A stretch of 64,000 bases of DNA from Struthio camelus (lineage: Eukaryota > Chordata > Aves > Struthioniformes > Struthionidae), in NCBI RefSeq assembly GCF_040807025.1, contig NC_090954.1, positions 19,720,501 through 19,784,500 on the forward strand. Direction: 5' to 3'. This document shows, one piece after another, positions 38,117 through 49,190 of the stretch. Position 1 is the stretch's first letter. Every line of letters starts with the position of its first letter. A model generated the notes under the pieces. It was not told the origin of the DNA and made no database searches. It worked only from the letters and a program-made list of their open reading frames with translations. Made by a program: the position numbers and the translations under genes.

Positions 38117-41100
38117 TCTGGTCCTGTGGGCACAGTTATTAGATATTCTAGTTGATCTTGTCATCCCCTTGCTGTGGACCAAGTCCTGAATACTGATGCT
38201 GGAGAAGGAGTGGTCCCTGGTGAGGCTAGCACCACAGTGCCAGGTTTGGCTGTTAAATAGGACACTGAGACCAAATTAGTGGAAGGACAGTTGTCAGGAC
38301 ATGAAGTCACTGACTGAAGGATAATTTCAGGACTCTTCAAGTAACAAATTATCCTTTATTTCGTTCAAACTTGTCAAGTCGTTGATGGTTTTCTACCCAG
38401 CTAGTGGGTAAAAGACATAAGGATTTCTTCTGGGTTGGCGGAAGGAACTCGGATCTAATTGTGCTCATTTCAATAGAGAATGGGTATTAACTTGTAGGGG
38501 GTTAACAAGCTGGCCACTAGTGTCACCTGCAGTATCTCCTCCTTACTCTCCTTCCGTGATTTGGAGTGATTTGCTCTCGTTCATTCTGTCTACTTCCCTG
38601 GTTGGTGAGTTCACATGAGCAGCAGGTGATGCTGGCAGATCAGAGGTTTGAAGAGGAGAGGGGAAAAAAAAAAAAAGGCTTTTTTCCTTTACAGCCTTTT
38701 CATGGTGGAAGAATTTCTTGACAAAGTCCTTTTTGTTCTTAAAACATATCTGAAGAACTCATCCATAAATAAGTCATAGACTTGAGTCGTCTTCCAGCTT
38801 TTTGTGTCACCAGTTCAAAGGGATGTTTTTAGACTTCAGGTTTACTCATCCCAAATTCAGCAAGCTGTAATGCTCCTAGGCTAAGCATTTGTCTGTCTTT
38901 GGACCTATTCACAATGCTGAGCGGGGTGTGACACGCAGCCAGCGATCGTACGTATCTACGCTCACTCAGTCCGCCAACGTGTGAGTAACATTGGCAGCAG
39001 AGGCTTCTGCGCCGGCCCGCGAACCACCCCAGGACCTTGCCACACTCTCCAAAGGCTACTCTTCATTGAAGTCTGGGCCAAGCCCAGAATTATTGGGAGA
39101 TTCTGGGCGTCTCCATCCTCGGGAACATCAGCTGATGTAGCAGGCGGGTCCAGGTTGCATGGAGTGGTAGTCATGCATTTAAATGCGAGGGCTGTGCAGC
39201 TCTCTGCTCTTTCCAGCCCATTTCTCTCCATCAACACTAAGTATAAAAACGTGATTTCCTTCAGAAAGGAAAGAATTGTTAACCAGGTTGGTTAGTTAAG
39301 AGTATAAAGATCTGTGTGGTTGAATTCAGGCACGCTTTAGTGAGTCACAAGACAGATGGGCCCTTACACAAATGTCTTTTAAGCAAATGGAGCTATAACG
39401 GCCTGAAACGGGCTTTGGAGCTCGAGAGTCCAATAATATGAAAGGGAAAGATGTACTTTTGCAGAGGAGGCAGGGTGATGGGGCACCAAGTGCGGCCGCA
39501 GCAGGTTCGCGCTGTGGTTCAGCAGGCCAGACACGCTGCCCCACTGGCGGACGGGGCCCCTGGCCGCAGCCGGGACGGGAGCGGGCAGCAGGGCTCGCGG
39601 CTGGAGCTGAGGTCTCATCCTTCAGCTCACTATTGGCTTCACTTCATTTTTTGAGGGTTTGGGTCACAGAAGACGCGGGGAGCTGGGTTCAAATATCACC
39701 TCCTGGGAGCCCAGCCCCTCTTTGACTGCTGCATCCCCTTTGCGTGGGTGCAACGGAGCAAGCGACCTCTGCAAACGTGCCGAGGGAGCACCTCCGGCCC
39801 CAAATTACCCTCGTGGCTTTAGCTTTTCCTCGGCTGTGGCAGAGCCAGCGCAATCTCACGGAAGCGCGCTACGTTTTAGTACCAGAGTTGAAAAATCAAA
39901 TAAACCCCGCAGGTTTCGAGGCAGAACGCTTGTATGGGCACCGTCCAGCTTCGCGGACGCCTGCGGAAGGCTGCGACCAGCTGAACAAGTTGAAAACGAG
40001 CTTGCCTTTTTGAGCCGAACACTGATGCTTGTTTGTGATGACTTGCTAGTACGTCCTGTGAGCCTGCGTGGAGCTGGGATCGGTTATCTAGCTACGGTCT
40101 GCTGCTGAGGATTAATGAGTTAATATATGTGGAGGCAAGAAAAGGGGACGTGTTAGCTGGCAGTAGGATTATTAGTAATTGTTAGATAACAACTCCGTAT
40201 GACAGAAGATGAGCTGCCTTTCCAGCCCAGCCTATAAAACAGGGATTAAACACTACTGAAAACACCATAATGGTGAACGAAGCCTATGAGATGCTTAATG
40301 TGAAATTCCAGTCTGAATTATTTAATTTCTTCAGTGCATCCAGCGCTCTGTGTGAACAGGAACGTGACTTGTGTAATTGCTCTCTTTGGGCTTGTAGTGT
40401 TTCGCAAATGAACCTTAACAGAGCTCTGGGTTTTTTTCTTGATTTTTTTTTTTTCCTTTCAATTTTTTCCAACAGGAATGTCCTAGTGGGGTTGTTAATG
40501 AAGAGACGTTCAAACAGATCTATGCACAGTTTTTTCCACATGGAGGTAAGCAGAGTACTTTGCGTCTGTCAGGTTTGTTGAGGCATGTCTTAACATTCGT
40601 TATTGCCAGCTGGCTGCAAAACTGCTTTGGATAATCTGTGCTAGAAATGTGAATTGCACTTAGGCTTTGCAAAATCTGAACCAAAAATGCAGAGGGCAAG
40701 GTAAGGAAATTAATTTAGGCCCTTGGAATAGTTATTTCACAAGAATACAGACAAACCCGCAGTGAAGGTTACTACTAGCTGTCAGCCCTTTTTTCCCCAC
40801 AGTAAACGGTGCAAGTCTAGAATAGAAATGGGGGATTGATTCTCTTTTCTGCTACTGACTTGCTGGATGGCAGAGAATTCAATCGTTTCCCCTCCGTGCA
40901 TTTTCAGTTCCCCTGCTGTTGGACTGCAGTGCTTATAGTATCTAGCACGGAAGGGTCCCAGACCTATTTTTGTCCTACAAATAAATCAAAACGTTCCAAA
41001 AATTCATGGAGTAGTTCTCAGTAGGCCTATGAACACCTAGGCAGCTGAAATAATAATTCCTGGTGTTTGAGTGACTAATTAAGACAGGGTCACTTCATGC

Positions 41101-44100
41101 ACTGGAATATTAAAGTACTGTATTTAATCTCTCAAATAGCATACGTTGTTGCCTTCTAAAAATATCCAGAATCTATATGGTCTTGTAACTGGACATGTTC
41201 TGTAGGGATATATATACACACACACACACATATATATACATATACATGAAAGAAACAAATCATGGTTTTAAGCTTTTTTAAATAAAAGATTCAAAGTTGG
41301 AGGCTTCCCAAATATACCCTATTCTGTAATAGCTGCAGAATGCCATCATTGTGGGAAGGTGATTGAAGTTTCTGCAAGCGTGTGTATGTGCATTTAGTTT
41401 AAGGAGGTCATTAATAAGTGGTTTCTGAATTAAATATCAAGATAATCATGCTATGCTTATCTGTGTCTTACAATGTGTGTGACCTCAAAGATGTACACCT
41501 GCGAAATGTTCACGTTAAATTTCAGTACGGATGTGCTGATTTTTATTGTTGCTTCTGTTCTGTTTTTAAAAAGCAACGAGGCCATTCTTGTTTTTTAGCA
41601 GATATGCAGAATATTAAGCATTTATAATAGTAATGTAATTCTGGATGTATTTCATGGTTCCAGTAACCCCGAGGACCTCCAGGTACCCCGAGTAACTGCA
41701 CTAACTGCTCTTGTTAGTGACACACACTTCGGGTGACTCTTTCCTATGTGGGGAAAAACAATTGGGCACAGAAACCTCCGCTTTTCGTGGGTAGATTCCT
41801 TTTTTCCCCCCTCTACTGAGGTTGACAAAGATTTGCTGCTATTTTGGTTTGTGTCCCATTCCCTTGAAATACAGTTCTGCTGTGGTAATGATGCTGGTAG
41901 TGCAACCGTGCCTAGCAATAAGTCAGTTTAACAGCAGAAGTATTTTCAGGTTCTCCACTGTTTTCTTTCCAAACTATTTGTATAACCTTACCGTGTCATA
42001 AATTGTGGGATTTCAGATTCCTCAGAGATTTTTCTCACTTTTATGGCTCTCCGTACAGATACACTTGTATGTCCCAGATGTAGTGACGTACCTCCGAATT
42101 ACAAATCTTTGTGCAGCGTCATCGCAGGCTGTGTTGCACAAGGCTTATATCCATGACAGGTTTTCGTTTTTGCTAAATTGCCATCAAACGTTACTAGTGA
42201 TCTAGTGTGTCTTTATGTATACTATCTGCTATTGAAATAAAACATTTAGTTTGATATTTTAAATAATCTTTTACTTTAGCTTAGTAAGGCTTTTTTTAGG
42301 GGTGTGTTGCTAATAATTCCATGTTTTTCTTGTGGAGAAATTTTCTTTCTGAATCTTAAAAATGTAGCAGCCAATTATTTTTTTTTTCCTGCGGTCTAGC
42401 ATATTCTGGGGCTATGAAGGAAGTAACCTGAGCATTTGATTTTTCTGCACGTTGCTACTCTTCCCTGGATTTGAATAATGTGAAAATACTTCATCGTTTC
42501 ATAAGGTTCAGACCAAAGAGATGCTGAGGTCATTCCATGTGAATGCCTTCGTAGCACAGGTCATTAAGTGTCACCAGATGCCCAAACACTGAGTGTGAAG
42601 ACTCAAGCTAAACTAACTCTGTGTGCCAGAGGCAAAGAGCAGAGGAGAAAAAAAAGTGCATGGCTCCTTGAATAGCAAGGAAATAATTAGGTGATATTAA
42701 TGCCAGTTGCTTCCATTTTCTAAAAGTTGGCTCTAGTAACCTGGAAAAAAGTGTGTATTGCCTCCAGAGCAGAGAAGAGGCCAATGAAGGACTTGAGGTC
42801 AAACATTTATTTGATTTTTTTTTTTTTCCTGTGTACTGCTGTTACTGTTTTTCCCTGATAACAACTGTCCTTTACATGGCTGAAGCTCAGGCCATTGAAA
42901 TCCTCCTGTTCAAACTGCTTCCGTCTGCCCCAGCCGTTCCCCAGCATCCCGCTGCCATGGAGGTTCCCACCGAGATGTTACCGGCACGTCCAGCTTTCCT
43001 TGGTTGCTTTCCATAAACCTCATATAGCTAATGCTGAAGGACTTAGCCTGGCAAAGCTGGAGTTTGGAGGCCCTCGTCTAATTTGGCAGAGACGATCTTG
43101 GGTGCTCCCTTGCTTTTTAAGTACAGTCCCATAATCCAGATCATTACCACTGCAATAAAAGCTTTTGCATTTCCAGGCTGTTCTTCAGAGGAGGGGGAAG
43201 GATCCTACGTAATTCCACAATAATTTCTATTAGTTCCTAGAATACCTGAGGAAACTACAAAGTTGCTTTTTATAATGGAAGAAAATGTGGTCATGAATGT
43301 TGTTTAGAGCCATTAGCGTACAATGAACTGCTGTATCAATTAGTGCCTTTTGTGTCTTTCAGATGCTAGCATGTATGCACATTATCTCTTTAATGCATTT
43401 GACACTGCACAGAATGGCTCAGTGAAGTTTGAGGTAATTGTTTTGCATCTTATTTTGATGCCTTTTTCTCAGTTTTGTGTTTTGAAGCTTCTCCATCCAT
43501 CATCCATTATAAACAGGTAGGATTTGCTGGATTACAGTTTAGAGGTTTTAGACTGCAAAGGGTAGATATTTTAAAATTTCATTCATTTTGGTTAAGGCTT
43601 TTTGTGCAGATGGAGTTGCACATTTTCTTTGACTAGAGAAACATATGGTTCACATTAGACAATACCACAGGCAATGTTAATCTTGGAGGGCGAAACTACG
43701 GCGAGTGTTGCAGCAGAGAGGAGAGGCTGAGGTCAGAGCTGTATGAGAAGAGACCAGCGAGTGGCACAGATGGTTTGGAGGTCAGAGGAAGGCAGTGCAT
43801 CTTATGCCTTCTGCAGTCATCCCAAAATGCATAGCAGGATAACACTTGTATGTTTTTGGAATTTTTTAAAGCTTATTTATTTAATATATTGAACAAGCAT
43901 CTCAGATACTTGGCTCCTAAGAGAAAGCAACCTACCTGTTAACTAAAAAGGCCTGTTGCTGTGGCCAAAAATAGCCACCCTTAAAGCTCACACACACAGT
44001 AATAGAGGTGCAGGTAACAGCAAAGGGAGATGTTAAGTAGGACACCTGAAGAGGATGAACTTAATCATTTAGAAGACAGTTTAGTGGCTGATCATAAAAC

Positions 44101-47100
44101 CAGAAATAATACGCAGTCCGTCCTTTGCCATCACACGGCCAAGAATCCCAATAAGTCTCAGGTTGGACTGAGAAATCATATTTATCCAATGTGGAAGGGA
44201 GATGTTAGCATACGTATATGTGTCTCCCTTTAGTGGCAGCTGCAGTGGGAGCCATGCATATGGCAAGTACTCAGTAGAACGTTAGAGGTTTCCAGAAACC
44301 TAAATAGACCAAAACAAAGCAAAATGCTTAGATAAGTACTTAAGAAAAAAAAAAAAGCGCTGAGCTTTCCTTCCTGGCAAACCTGTCTCTTTAGTACTTG
44401 TCAAACATAAGCATTTTGTCCCCTTTTTTTGTATTGTTCAGCAAATGCAAATTCCTCTGAGCCCTAGAAAGAAGGAGCAACAGTTTCTAAGATGTGGTGC
44501 GCTGCCCCATGCAGTGCTGGTGGAGATAACACAGGAAGGACTAAGTAAATTAAATCAGGTACCAGGAACAGTAGAGCTGCATTAGCTTGAAGCTCTGCCT
44601 CTGCTAATAAATCCCTGTAGTGATGCTGCTCTCAGTACCTGAGCCGTTATGCAGTATAAACAATAAATCAAAGTTAGTGGAAGCAATAACTTAATTGTAA
44701 ACAGAAAACGATTAAAAAGCGATATCCCAGACTGGGGAATTAGTGGCGAGGGTTATATCTGACAAATGTGTCAGAGGTCTTGCCCGAAGAGGAAGGCTGA
44801 GGCTCTCTGTGTTAGAATATACTGTGGCGTGAAGAGGCTGGGCTCTCCCTGTCCCTCTCCAAAGAGGGCGCAGAGACCTTTGTGGACACAGTTTTGGAAA
44901 GCAGGGGGGGCAGAGAGGTTGGCTCCATGCTGTATCCTAAAAAGAAAAGCTTTTTGAGTGGCTTTATGAAGGCAGTGACTCGGAAAAGCATGGTATTAAA
45001 ATTCACGTCTGTCTCTCTCTCTGCCTTAAACCAGGATTTTGTGATGGCATTGTCAATTCTGTTGCGAGGAACAGTCCATGAAAAGCTAAGATGGACGTTT
45101 AACCTGTACGACATAAATAAGGATGGCTATATAAACAAGGAGGTAAGACTGTTTCTGACACGTCTGGTTATTTTTGAAGAGAGCTGACGGGTTTCTGTTG
45201 CAGAGCATAATTAATTTTGCAGGCAGCTAATTAAATGCAAATCAGACTGGACACGAGCATTTATCTGTGTCTAAATAAAGTGCGTGGTGATCTTGTATTG
45301 CATGTTTTTGTAGCCATGTTTTGCTATGTTACAGTGCCTGTAATGGATTGCTTTAGCCAGAAGCCAAATCCTAGTTATAGGTATCCACAGAAATAACCTC
45401 TGCGAAGGGGAGGGTATTGGGGACGTCAGGTATGCGGTGACTGAGGTTCAGGGATCATGCTGACATCTGTGTGCAGGATCATCCAGGTAGCTCAGGTACA
45501 TCTGGCTGCATTGGGATGATGGTGTGGGCTTACCCAAGGTGCTGCAAGCCCACAGCACCACTCACAAGGCGGTGGTGTTATGTAAGGTTATTTTATTACC
45601 TACCATTTCTTGTTTTCTCAGTGGGAAGCTTTAGTTTTGAGCACGGTAACCTGATCATTTCCAGAATTTTACATGAGGGCACACATGGGAGTAGGCCTGC
45701 TCTGACCAGTCCCACATAGGACATGGTCTATCGCCTTGAAACTACTGTGGGCAGCTGGTGTGCTTGTTCCGCGTGGTCCCTGAGCCGCGCAGTAGCTTGT
45801 ACAAGGCACGGAGAGGGGCCCTGTGTGGTCTCCCAGGACAGGTGTGGAGCTCCTGGCCCTGGTGGAGGTCTGGAGATGTGGGCTGCAGCAGCAGCCCTGC
45901 CCGCAGCGGTGGTCTTGACCAGGCTGGCCGTTTCGGCACTGCGGGAGCTGCAGCGCTGCACGGCCAGGTCCCGAAATGGGATTGCAGGAGCCTTGCAAGG
46001 GGCCGCTGCCAAGTCACGGCAGCGTGAGAAAGATGCACTTGGTTCTCTAGATTAACTCAAAGCTGGTAAGACACCTGTCTCTGTGCGTGTGTCTAGGCTT
46101 TCTCTGGAGTTGACAGCAGGTATGAGCCCAAGGTCTGCACTGTTCTGTAAGAGAAAGCGAGTGAAGAAAAGGGCAATAAAAGAAATAAACGTGCCATCGT
46201 TTTATTAACTTTCCTGTTGTGTTTTTGATGTCATGTCACTACTGCAGGAAATGATGGATATAGTAAAGGCAATTTATGATATGATGGGAAAGTACACATA
46301 TCCAGTGCTCAAGGAAGATGCTCCGAGGCAGCACGTAGAAGTATTCTTCCAGGTACTTATTTGATTTCTGATGCGTTTTTCTTAGCGTTTGAGCTATGCA
46401 TTGATATTCTTTACTGTAAGGTTAGTCCTAAGGTCATTGTTACTCTGTGCTACACGTCCCAGAAAAAACCCTAGCAGCCATCCGTCCGTGTCCAGCAAGC
46501 CTAGAGATGTCCCATCTCCCAGCTGGGGAGGTGCTTCTCCTCCCAACCGCTTGTAAAAATAGAGACAGGAATATGGGTGTCTGTTAGTGAGGTCCTGAAG
46601 AAATAAATGATGTAAGATGGGTTGAGGTTGCTGTGTACACCCGGGAGGAATAGTTGGAGATGACCTCAAAAGTGCTCCAAGCATCAGAGTAAACAAGTCC
46701 TTAGCTGCCAGCAAATTTAATCTATGGCACTCAGTCTGCAGTCTAAGCTTGTAAAGTGCCCTAGATTTATTCAGGCTGCCACAAATATGATACTGTACTA
46801 CACCTGCAGAGTTACATATGAAAACCAAAATTGTTTACTTTTATTTTGCAGAAAATGGATAAAAACAAGGATGGTGTTGTAACCTTAGATGAGTTTATTG
46901 AATCATGTCAGGAGGTAAGGCCAAAATTACAACCGCGATGAAAGGACTAGCTCGTGCCGCAGTGTGTGTACTCGCTTGGAGCGAACTCTGTTTGAAACGA
47001 GCTGCAGGTTTCTTTGCGCTGTGTAAAAAGCAGCCACAGGATTCAGTTTGCGGTTGGGATCTGAGAAGCCCGCTACCGATCAGGGAGCGCAGGGTCGGGC

Positions 47101-49190
47101 CGAGCGCTGGGGAGAGCCTCTTCGTTCCCAGTGCTCGTGGCCAGTGCTTGTATTTGCCTGAGTGAATTGCAATACCTGATTCTGTGACAAGTACATAACT
47201 CTTGAGAAAGCTAATAAAGCCATTAACCTTCCTCAGTATTTTTCTTTAAGAGGCTGACAGCATCTCTCCGAGCTGTCCCTGACTGTCATTAACAGGTACC
47301 ACATTGCTGAAACAGTCCAGAGCCAAAGGTCTCTTTATGACCTTTGTAATTACAGCACGGTCTTGTAAAACCTGCTGATGGTTTCAAGGTCACACATTAA
47401 AATAAATTGCTGTAATCACCACAATGCTGGTTTTCTCTTTTGAAAATGAACTCCCTCTCGCAAATCCCATACGTTAAATTAGTTGTAATACATATTTGCC
47501 GCTATTTTTAGCGCTGGCACAAAGGCAAGCATCTGCAGGGATATGAAATCAGCCAAATGTCTATTGTCCGAGACTGTAATTAACTGTGTGACTTTGGCCA
47601 GAGGTGTAAATAGTTGTATACCAGCCATCCTGTGCTTTTCACTTTCCCTGGGAAATCTGTCCCGTACTGCGGTCAGACAGCCTGAGCCCGTACTTGAGCG
47701 ATGGCAAGACGCTCACCCTGGAGGGGCTGGGCTACCGTCCTACCCCTTGCGCATAAAGTCTGGATCTGGTAAGATGTGGGACTTTCTCGCACAGGGATTT
47801 GGGGGGAAAAGCGCCTGGTGAGCAGATACTTAATGGAAGGCTACTTTATTTCCGTTACTACGTTTTTGATATCTCCTGATTATTGGTTTATTTCTGGCCC
47901 CTTCTTTAATTTGAGTGTTTGTCTCCAGGTTGTATTTCATTTTTTGCATTCGTAATTTGTCCTCAAGCTGGATGTATGTGATAAGTGCTGTGAATAGTGG
48001 TTGCAGTGTTGAAGCAGCTTCACTTTACTTGAAAAACATTATAGTTTCTTTAATGCTCTGCCATAGTTTTGGTTTGGTTGGTTGCCCTTGACCTACTTGT
48101 GTTAGGAGCCGTGCAGGTTGATATGCTGTAATGCATGCTTCCCTTGCAGATAGGAGCCCTGCAACACCAAGATAGGTTTTTTTTTCTTTATGCAAAACAA
48201 GCAAATGTGCATTATAATGCATACCTCTGCCCTTTTGGAGGATATGGCTCATGGACAAAGAACTCCAAGCATTGCTTTGGAGAGGGTGGTTGGTTCGCCA
48301 TGCAAGGTGCTGCCTGGTACTAGTACCTGCAAAGCCGTGTTAGAGGTGAGGTGGGTGGATGTTGCTTTGCTTGGCGGATGTAAGGATGACCATGTTTTCA
48401 ATGCCTCTAAAAAAGAGAGGGAAAAGAGATGCCATAAATCTCTAAGTTGGCGTTACAGCCAAACAGCTATTCTGACTTTTGGAATAACTAAGCTCCTAGG
48501 GGGAAAAAAATGTATCTCCTGTTTTTTGAATATTACTCTGGTGGTTACCTACCTCAAAGTAACATTGCAAGTCACTTCATAAGAAACAGTCTTGTATTTC
48601 CCTTGTGTGTCTCCAACTTTCTCAGCTGGATCTAAGAACCTCAGAGAGGTTGGGATTTCATATATTTGAATTTTGAGCTGGTTGTGTTTCTAGAATCAAG
48701 CGTTCCTTCAGGGTAGCTTGCTTTTCAGTTCAAAGCCTGCAATTTTATTTAGACTGTTCAAGCATATTAAGTTAAGTGCACGCTTTTGTGTTTAGGATCA
48801 ATGGGATTCTGTCTGGGCACTGAGGTCCAAGGGCTCAGTGCAGTCACCAGCTCAGGAAAGAGTTTAAACGCTGATGTCAGGTATTTAGTAAAGCACAGCA
48901 CATGCTGAACAGGAGAAAATCCTGTGCTTGCATGCTTCAATCTGACTAAGGTGCTAAAGTACAAGGGGATGGCTTTGCAAGACGCAGGTGCTGAATCCGT
49001 TCAAGCTTGTCAGGGATCAAGTGATGCAAAAGCAAGGCCACTGCATGTTGTAGCACTGCGGAGCACCTCCTGGGCCAAACGAGGTTATGAACAGGGCTTT
49101 GTCAGTACTGGTTTTGTGACAATGTCTTCTCATTGCTTCCAGGATGACAATATCATGCGATCCTTACAGCTCTTTGAGAACGTCATGTAG
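32111..49190 (+). CDS. KCNIP1: KCNIP1 (KChIP1) coding region, 3' seven exons
   Basis: The span encodes the conserved core of Kv channel-interacting protein 1, a neuronal calcium sensor family protein. It binds the cytoplasmic N-terminus of Kv4 (KCND) channels and tunes their surface expression and inactivation. Seven exons (125, 70, 71, 108, 105, 63 and 48 bp) splice in frame. With the G supplied by the previous exon they give 196 residues, which are residues 21-216 of the 216-aa isoform, so the missing N-terminus would be about 20 residues. EF-hand loops are visible at residues 99-110 ([12 protein letters not shown]), 135-146 ([12 protein letters not shown]) and 183-194 ([12 protein letters not shown]); the first EF-hand (near [10 protein letters not shown]) is degenerate. 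The choice of KCNIP1 over KCNIP2-4 rests on [35 protein letters not shown] and [15 protein letters not shown]. All splice sites are GT-AG. The alternative 33-bp exon of the longer mammalian isoform was not seen. Confidence 0.96.
34018..34173 (+). repeat. 78-bp tandem duplication
   Basis: Two head-to-tail units, 34018-34095 and 34096-34173, begin aggcaagtt and end atttacagtgctg. They differ at a single base (C at 34027, T at 34105), so the duplication is recent. Each unit contains a small stem-loop, AAGACCT-cgctga-AGGTCTT (34056-34075 in the first). It lies in the 8.2-kb intron. The open frame through both units is a by-product of the 78-bp (26-codon) length. Confidence 0.95.
38086..38114. repeat. 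Poly-A run (29)
   Basis: Twenty-nine consecutive A residues within the 8.2-kb intron. No retrocopy was recognised on its 5' side, so it is treated as a simple repeat. Confidence 0.95.
39475..39990. other. GC-rich patches within the 8.2-kb intron
   Basis: Blocks at about 39475-39610 and 39740-39990 are richer in CpG than their surroundings and leave several frames open on both strands. No exon or promoter could be assigned; they end about 500 bp before the exon at 40476. Confidence 0.3.
40476..40545 (+). CDS. KCNIP1: KCNIP1 coding exon, residues 63-85 (degenerate EF1)
   Basis: This 70-bp exon follows a long T-rich tract and an AACAG acceptor, and ends CATGGAG|gtaag. It reads [16 protein letters not shown] then AQFFPHG, plus the first base of the next Asp codon. 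In KChIPs the first EF-hand contains a Cys-Pro in the loop (ECPSG) and does not bind calcium; the same residues are present here. The phase-1 end matches the start of the next exon. Confidence 0.96.
40546..43362 (+). other. KCNIP1: KCNIP1 intron (2817 bp)
   Basis: The intron begins gtaagcagag and ends tgtctttcag. It is AT-rich, with a TA/CA microsatellite at 41208-41246. Nothing else was recognised. Confidence 0.92.
41208..41246. repeat. TA/CA compound microsatellite
   Basis: A short TA run, then about seven CA units, then TATATATA and TACATATACA. Confidence 0.95.
43363..43433 (+). CDS. KCNIP1: KCNIP1 coding exon, residues 86-109 (most of EF2)
   Basis: This 71-bp exon follows a tgtgtctttcag acceptor and ends TTTGAG|gtaat. 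It reads (D)[13 protein letters not shown] then [10 protein letters not shown]. The EF2 loop starts at Asp99 and its twelfth residue (Asp110) is supplied by the next exon, so the calcium-binding loop is split by an intron. Compared with the mammalian sequence as I remember it ([19 protein letters not shown]), there are Thr-to-Met, Thr-to-Ala and Thr-to-Asn changes here. Confidence 0.96.
43434..45034 (+). other. KCNIP1: KCNIP1 intron (1601 bp), splits the EF2 loop
   Basis: The intron begins gtaattg and ends aaaccag. It interrupts the EF2 loop just before its twelfth residue. No gene or clear repeat was recognised inside it. Confidence 0.92.
45035..45142 (+). CDS. KCNIP1: KCNIP1 coding exon, residues 110-145 (EF3 loop)
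   Basis: This 108-bp exon in phase 0 follows a tract of repeated CT and a cttaaaccag acceptor, and ends AAGGAG|gtaag. It encodes [20 protein letters not shown], then [16 protein letters not shown]. The EF3 loop [11 protein letters not shown](E) is canonical, with Asp, Asn, Asp, Gly and a final Glu supplied by the next exon. In the family, EF3 is one of the two high-affinity calcium sites and the preceding helix helps form the Kv4-binding surface. The polypyrimidine tract is interrupted just before the acceptor, so this is a slightly weak site. Confidence 0.96.
45143..46247 (+). other. KCNIP1: KCNIP1 intron (1105 bp)
   Basis: The intron begins gtaagactg and ends actgcag. It separates the last residue of the EF3 loop from the rest. 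A GC-rich stretch at about 45720-46000 gives overlapping open frames on both strands, none of them recognisable. Confidence 0.92.
46248..46352 (+). CDS. KCNIP1: KCNIP1 coding exon, residues 146-180
   Basis: This 105-bp phase-0 exon lies between a cactactgcag acceptor and TTCCAG|gtact. It encodes [20 protein letters not shown] followed by [15 protein letters not shown]. It holds the EF3 exit helix and the linker to EF4. The linker sequence YTYPVLKED marks it as KCNIP1-like, whereas KCNIP4 has a Cys in that stretch. Ala replaces Thr and Glu replaces Asp relative to the mammalian protein as remembered (EDTPRQHVDVFF). Confidence 0.96.
46353..46851 (+). other. KCNIP1: KCNIP1 intron (499 bp)
   Basis: This is the shortest intron of the gene in view, beginning gtacttatt and ending ttttgcag. 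A minus-strand open frame covers nearly all of it but lacks an ATG at its beginning and resembles nothing known to me. Confidence 0.92.
46852..46914 (+). CDS. KCNIP1: KCNIP1 coding exon, residues 181-201 (EF4 loop)
   Basis: This 63-bp phase-0 exon follows a T-rich tract with a ttttattttgcag acceptor and ends CAGGAG|gtaag. It encodes [20 protein letters not shown] plus a final Glu. The EF4 loop (residues 183-194) has every ligand position filled (Asp, Asn, Asp, Gly, Thr, Glu) and should bind calcium. The conservative changes Ile-to-Val and Leu-to-Ile distinguish it from the mammalian sequence. Confidence 0.96.
46915..49142 (+). other. KCNIP1: KCNIP1 last intron (2228 bp)
   Basis: The intron begins gtaaggcc and ends ttgcttccag. 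The stretch at about 47280-47500 has the even, low-CpG, AT-rich texture of conserved non-coding sequence. No exon was recognised. Confidence 0.92.
47280..47500. promoter_or_regulatory. Possible conserved non-coding element in last intron
   Basis: The stretch contains TGACCTTTG and AAGGTCA-type sites (tatgacctttgtaatt, tcaaggtcacac), which resemble nuclear receptor half-sites, set in smooth AT-rich sequence. Conservation has not been tested. Confidence 0.2.
49143..49190 (+). CDS. KCNIP1: KCNIP1 terminal coding exon, residues 202-216 and stop
   Basis: The terminal coding part is 45 bp plus a TAG stop at 49188-49190, after a cattgcttccag acceptor. It encodes [15 protein letters not shown]. This C-terminal helix is characteristic of KChIPs and in the apo core packs into the hydrophobic pocket that receives the Kv4 N-terminus. 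Mammalian KCNIP1 ends LFQNVM, so Glu here replaces Gln. The exon continues into the 3' UTR. Confidence 0.96.
   Translation, partial: DDNIMRSLQLFENVM

Larger units (their letters stand above)
32236..40475 (+). other. KCNIP1: KCNIP1 intron (8240 bp)
   Basis: The intron starts gtaagaacac and ends with a long T-rich tract and aacag. It contains a 78-bp tandem duplication at 34018-34173, a 29-A run at 38086-38114, a shorter A run near 38663 and GC-rich patches around 34.57-34.77 and 39.48-39.98 kb. No coding exon was recognised; the open frames in the GC-rich parts match nothing I know. Confidence 0.9.

Noticed and set aside
46394-46828. Minus-strand open frame filling the 499-bp intron
   Set aside because: It opens at a TTG codon, has no similarity to any family I know and sits wholly in a KCNIP1 intron.
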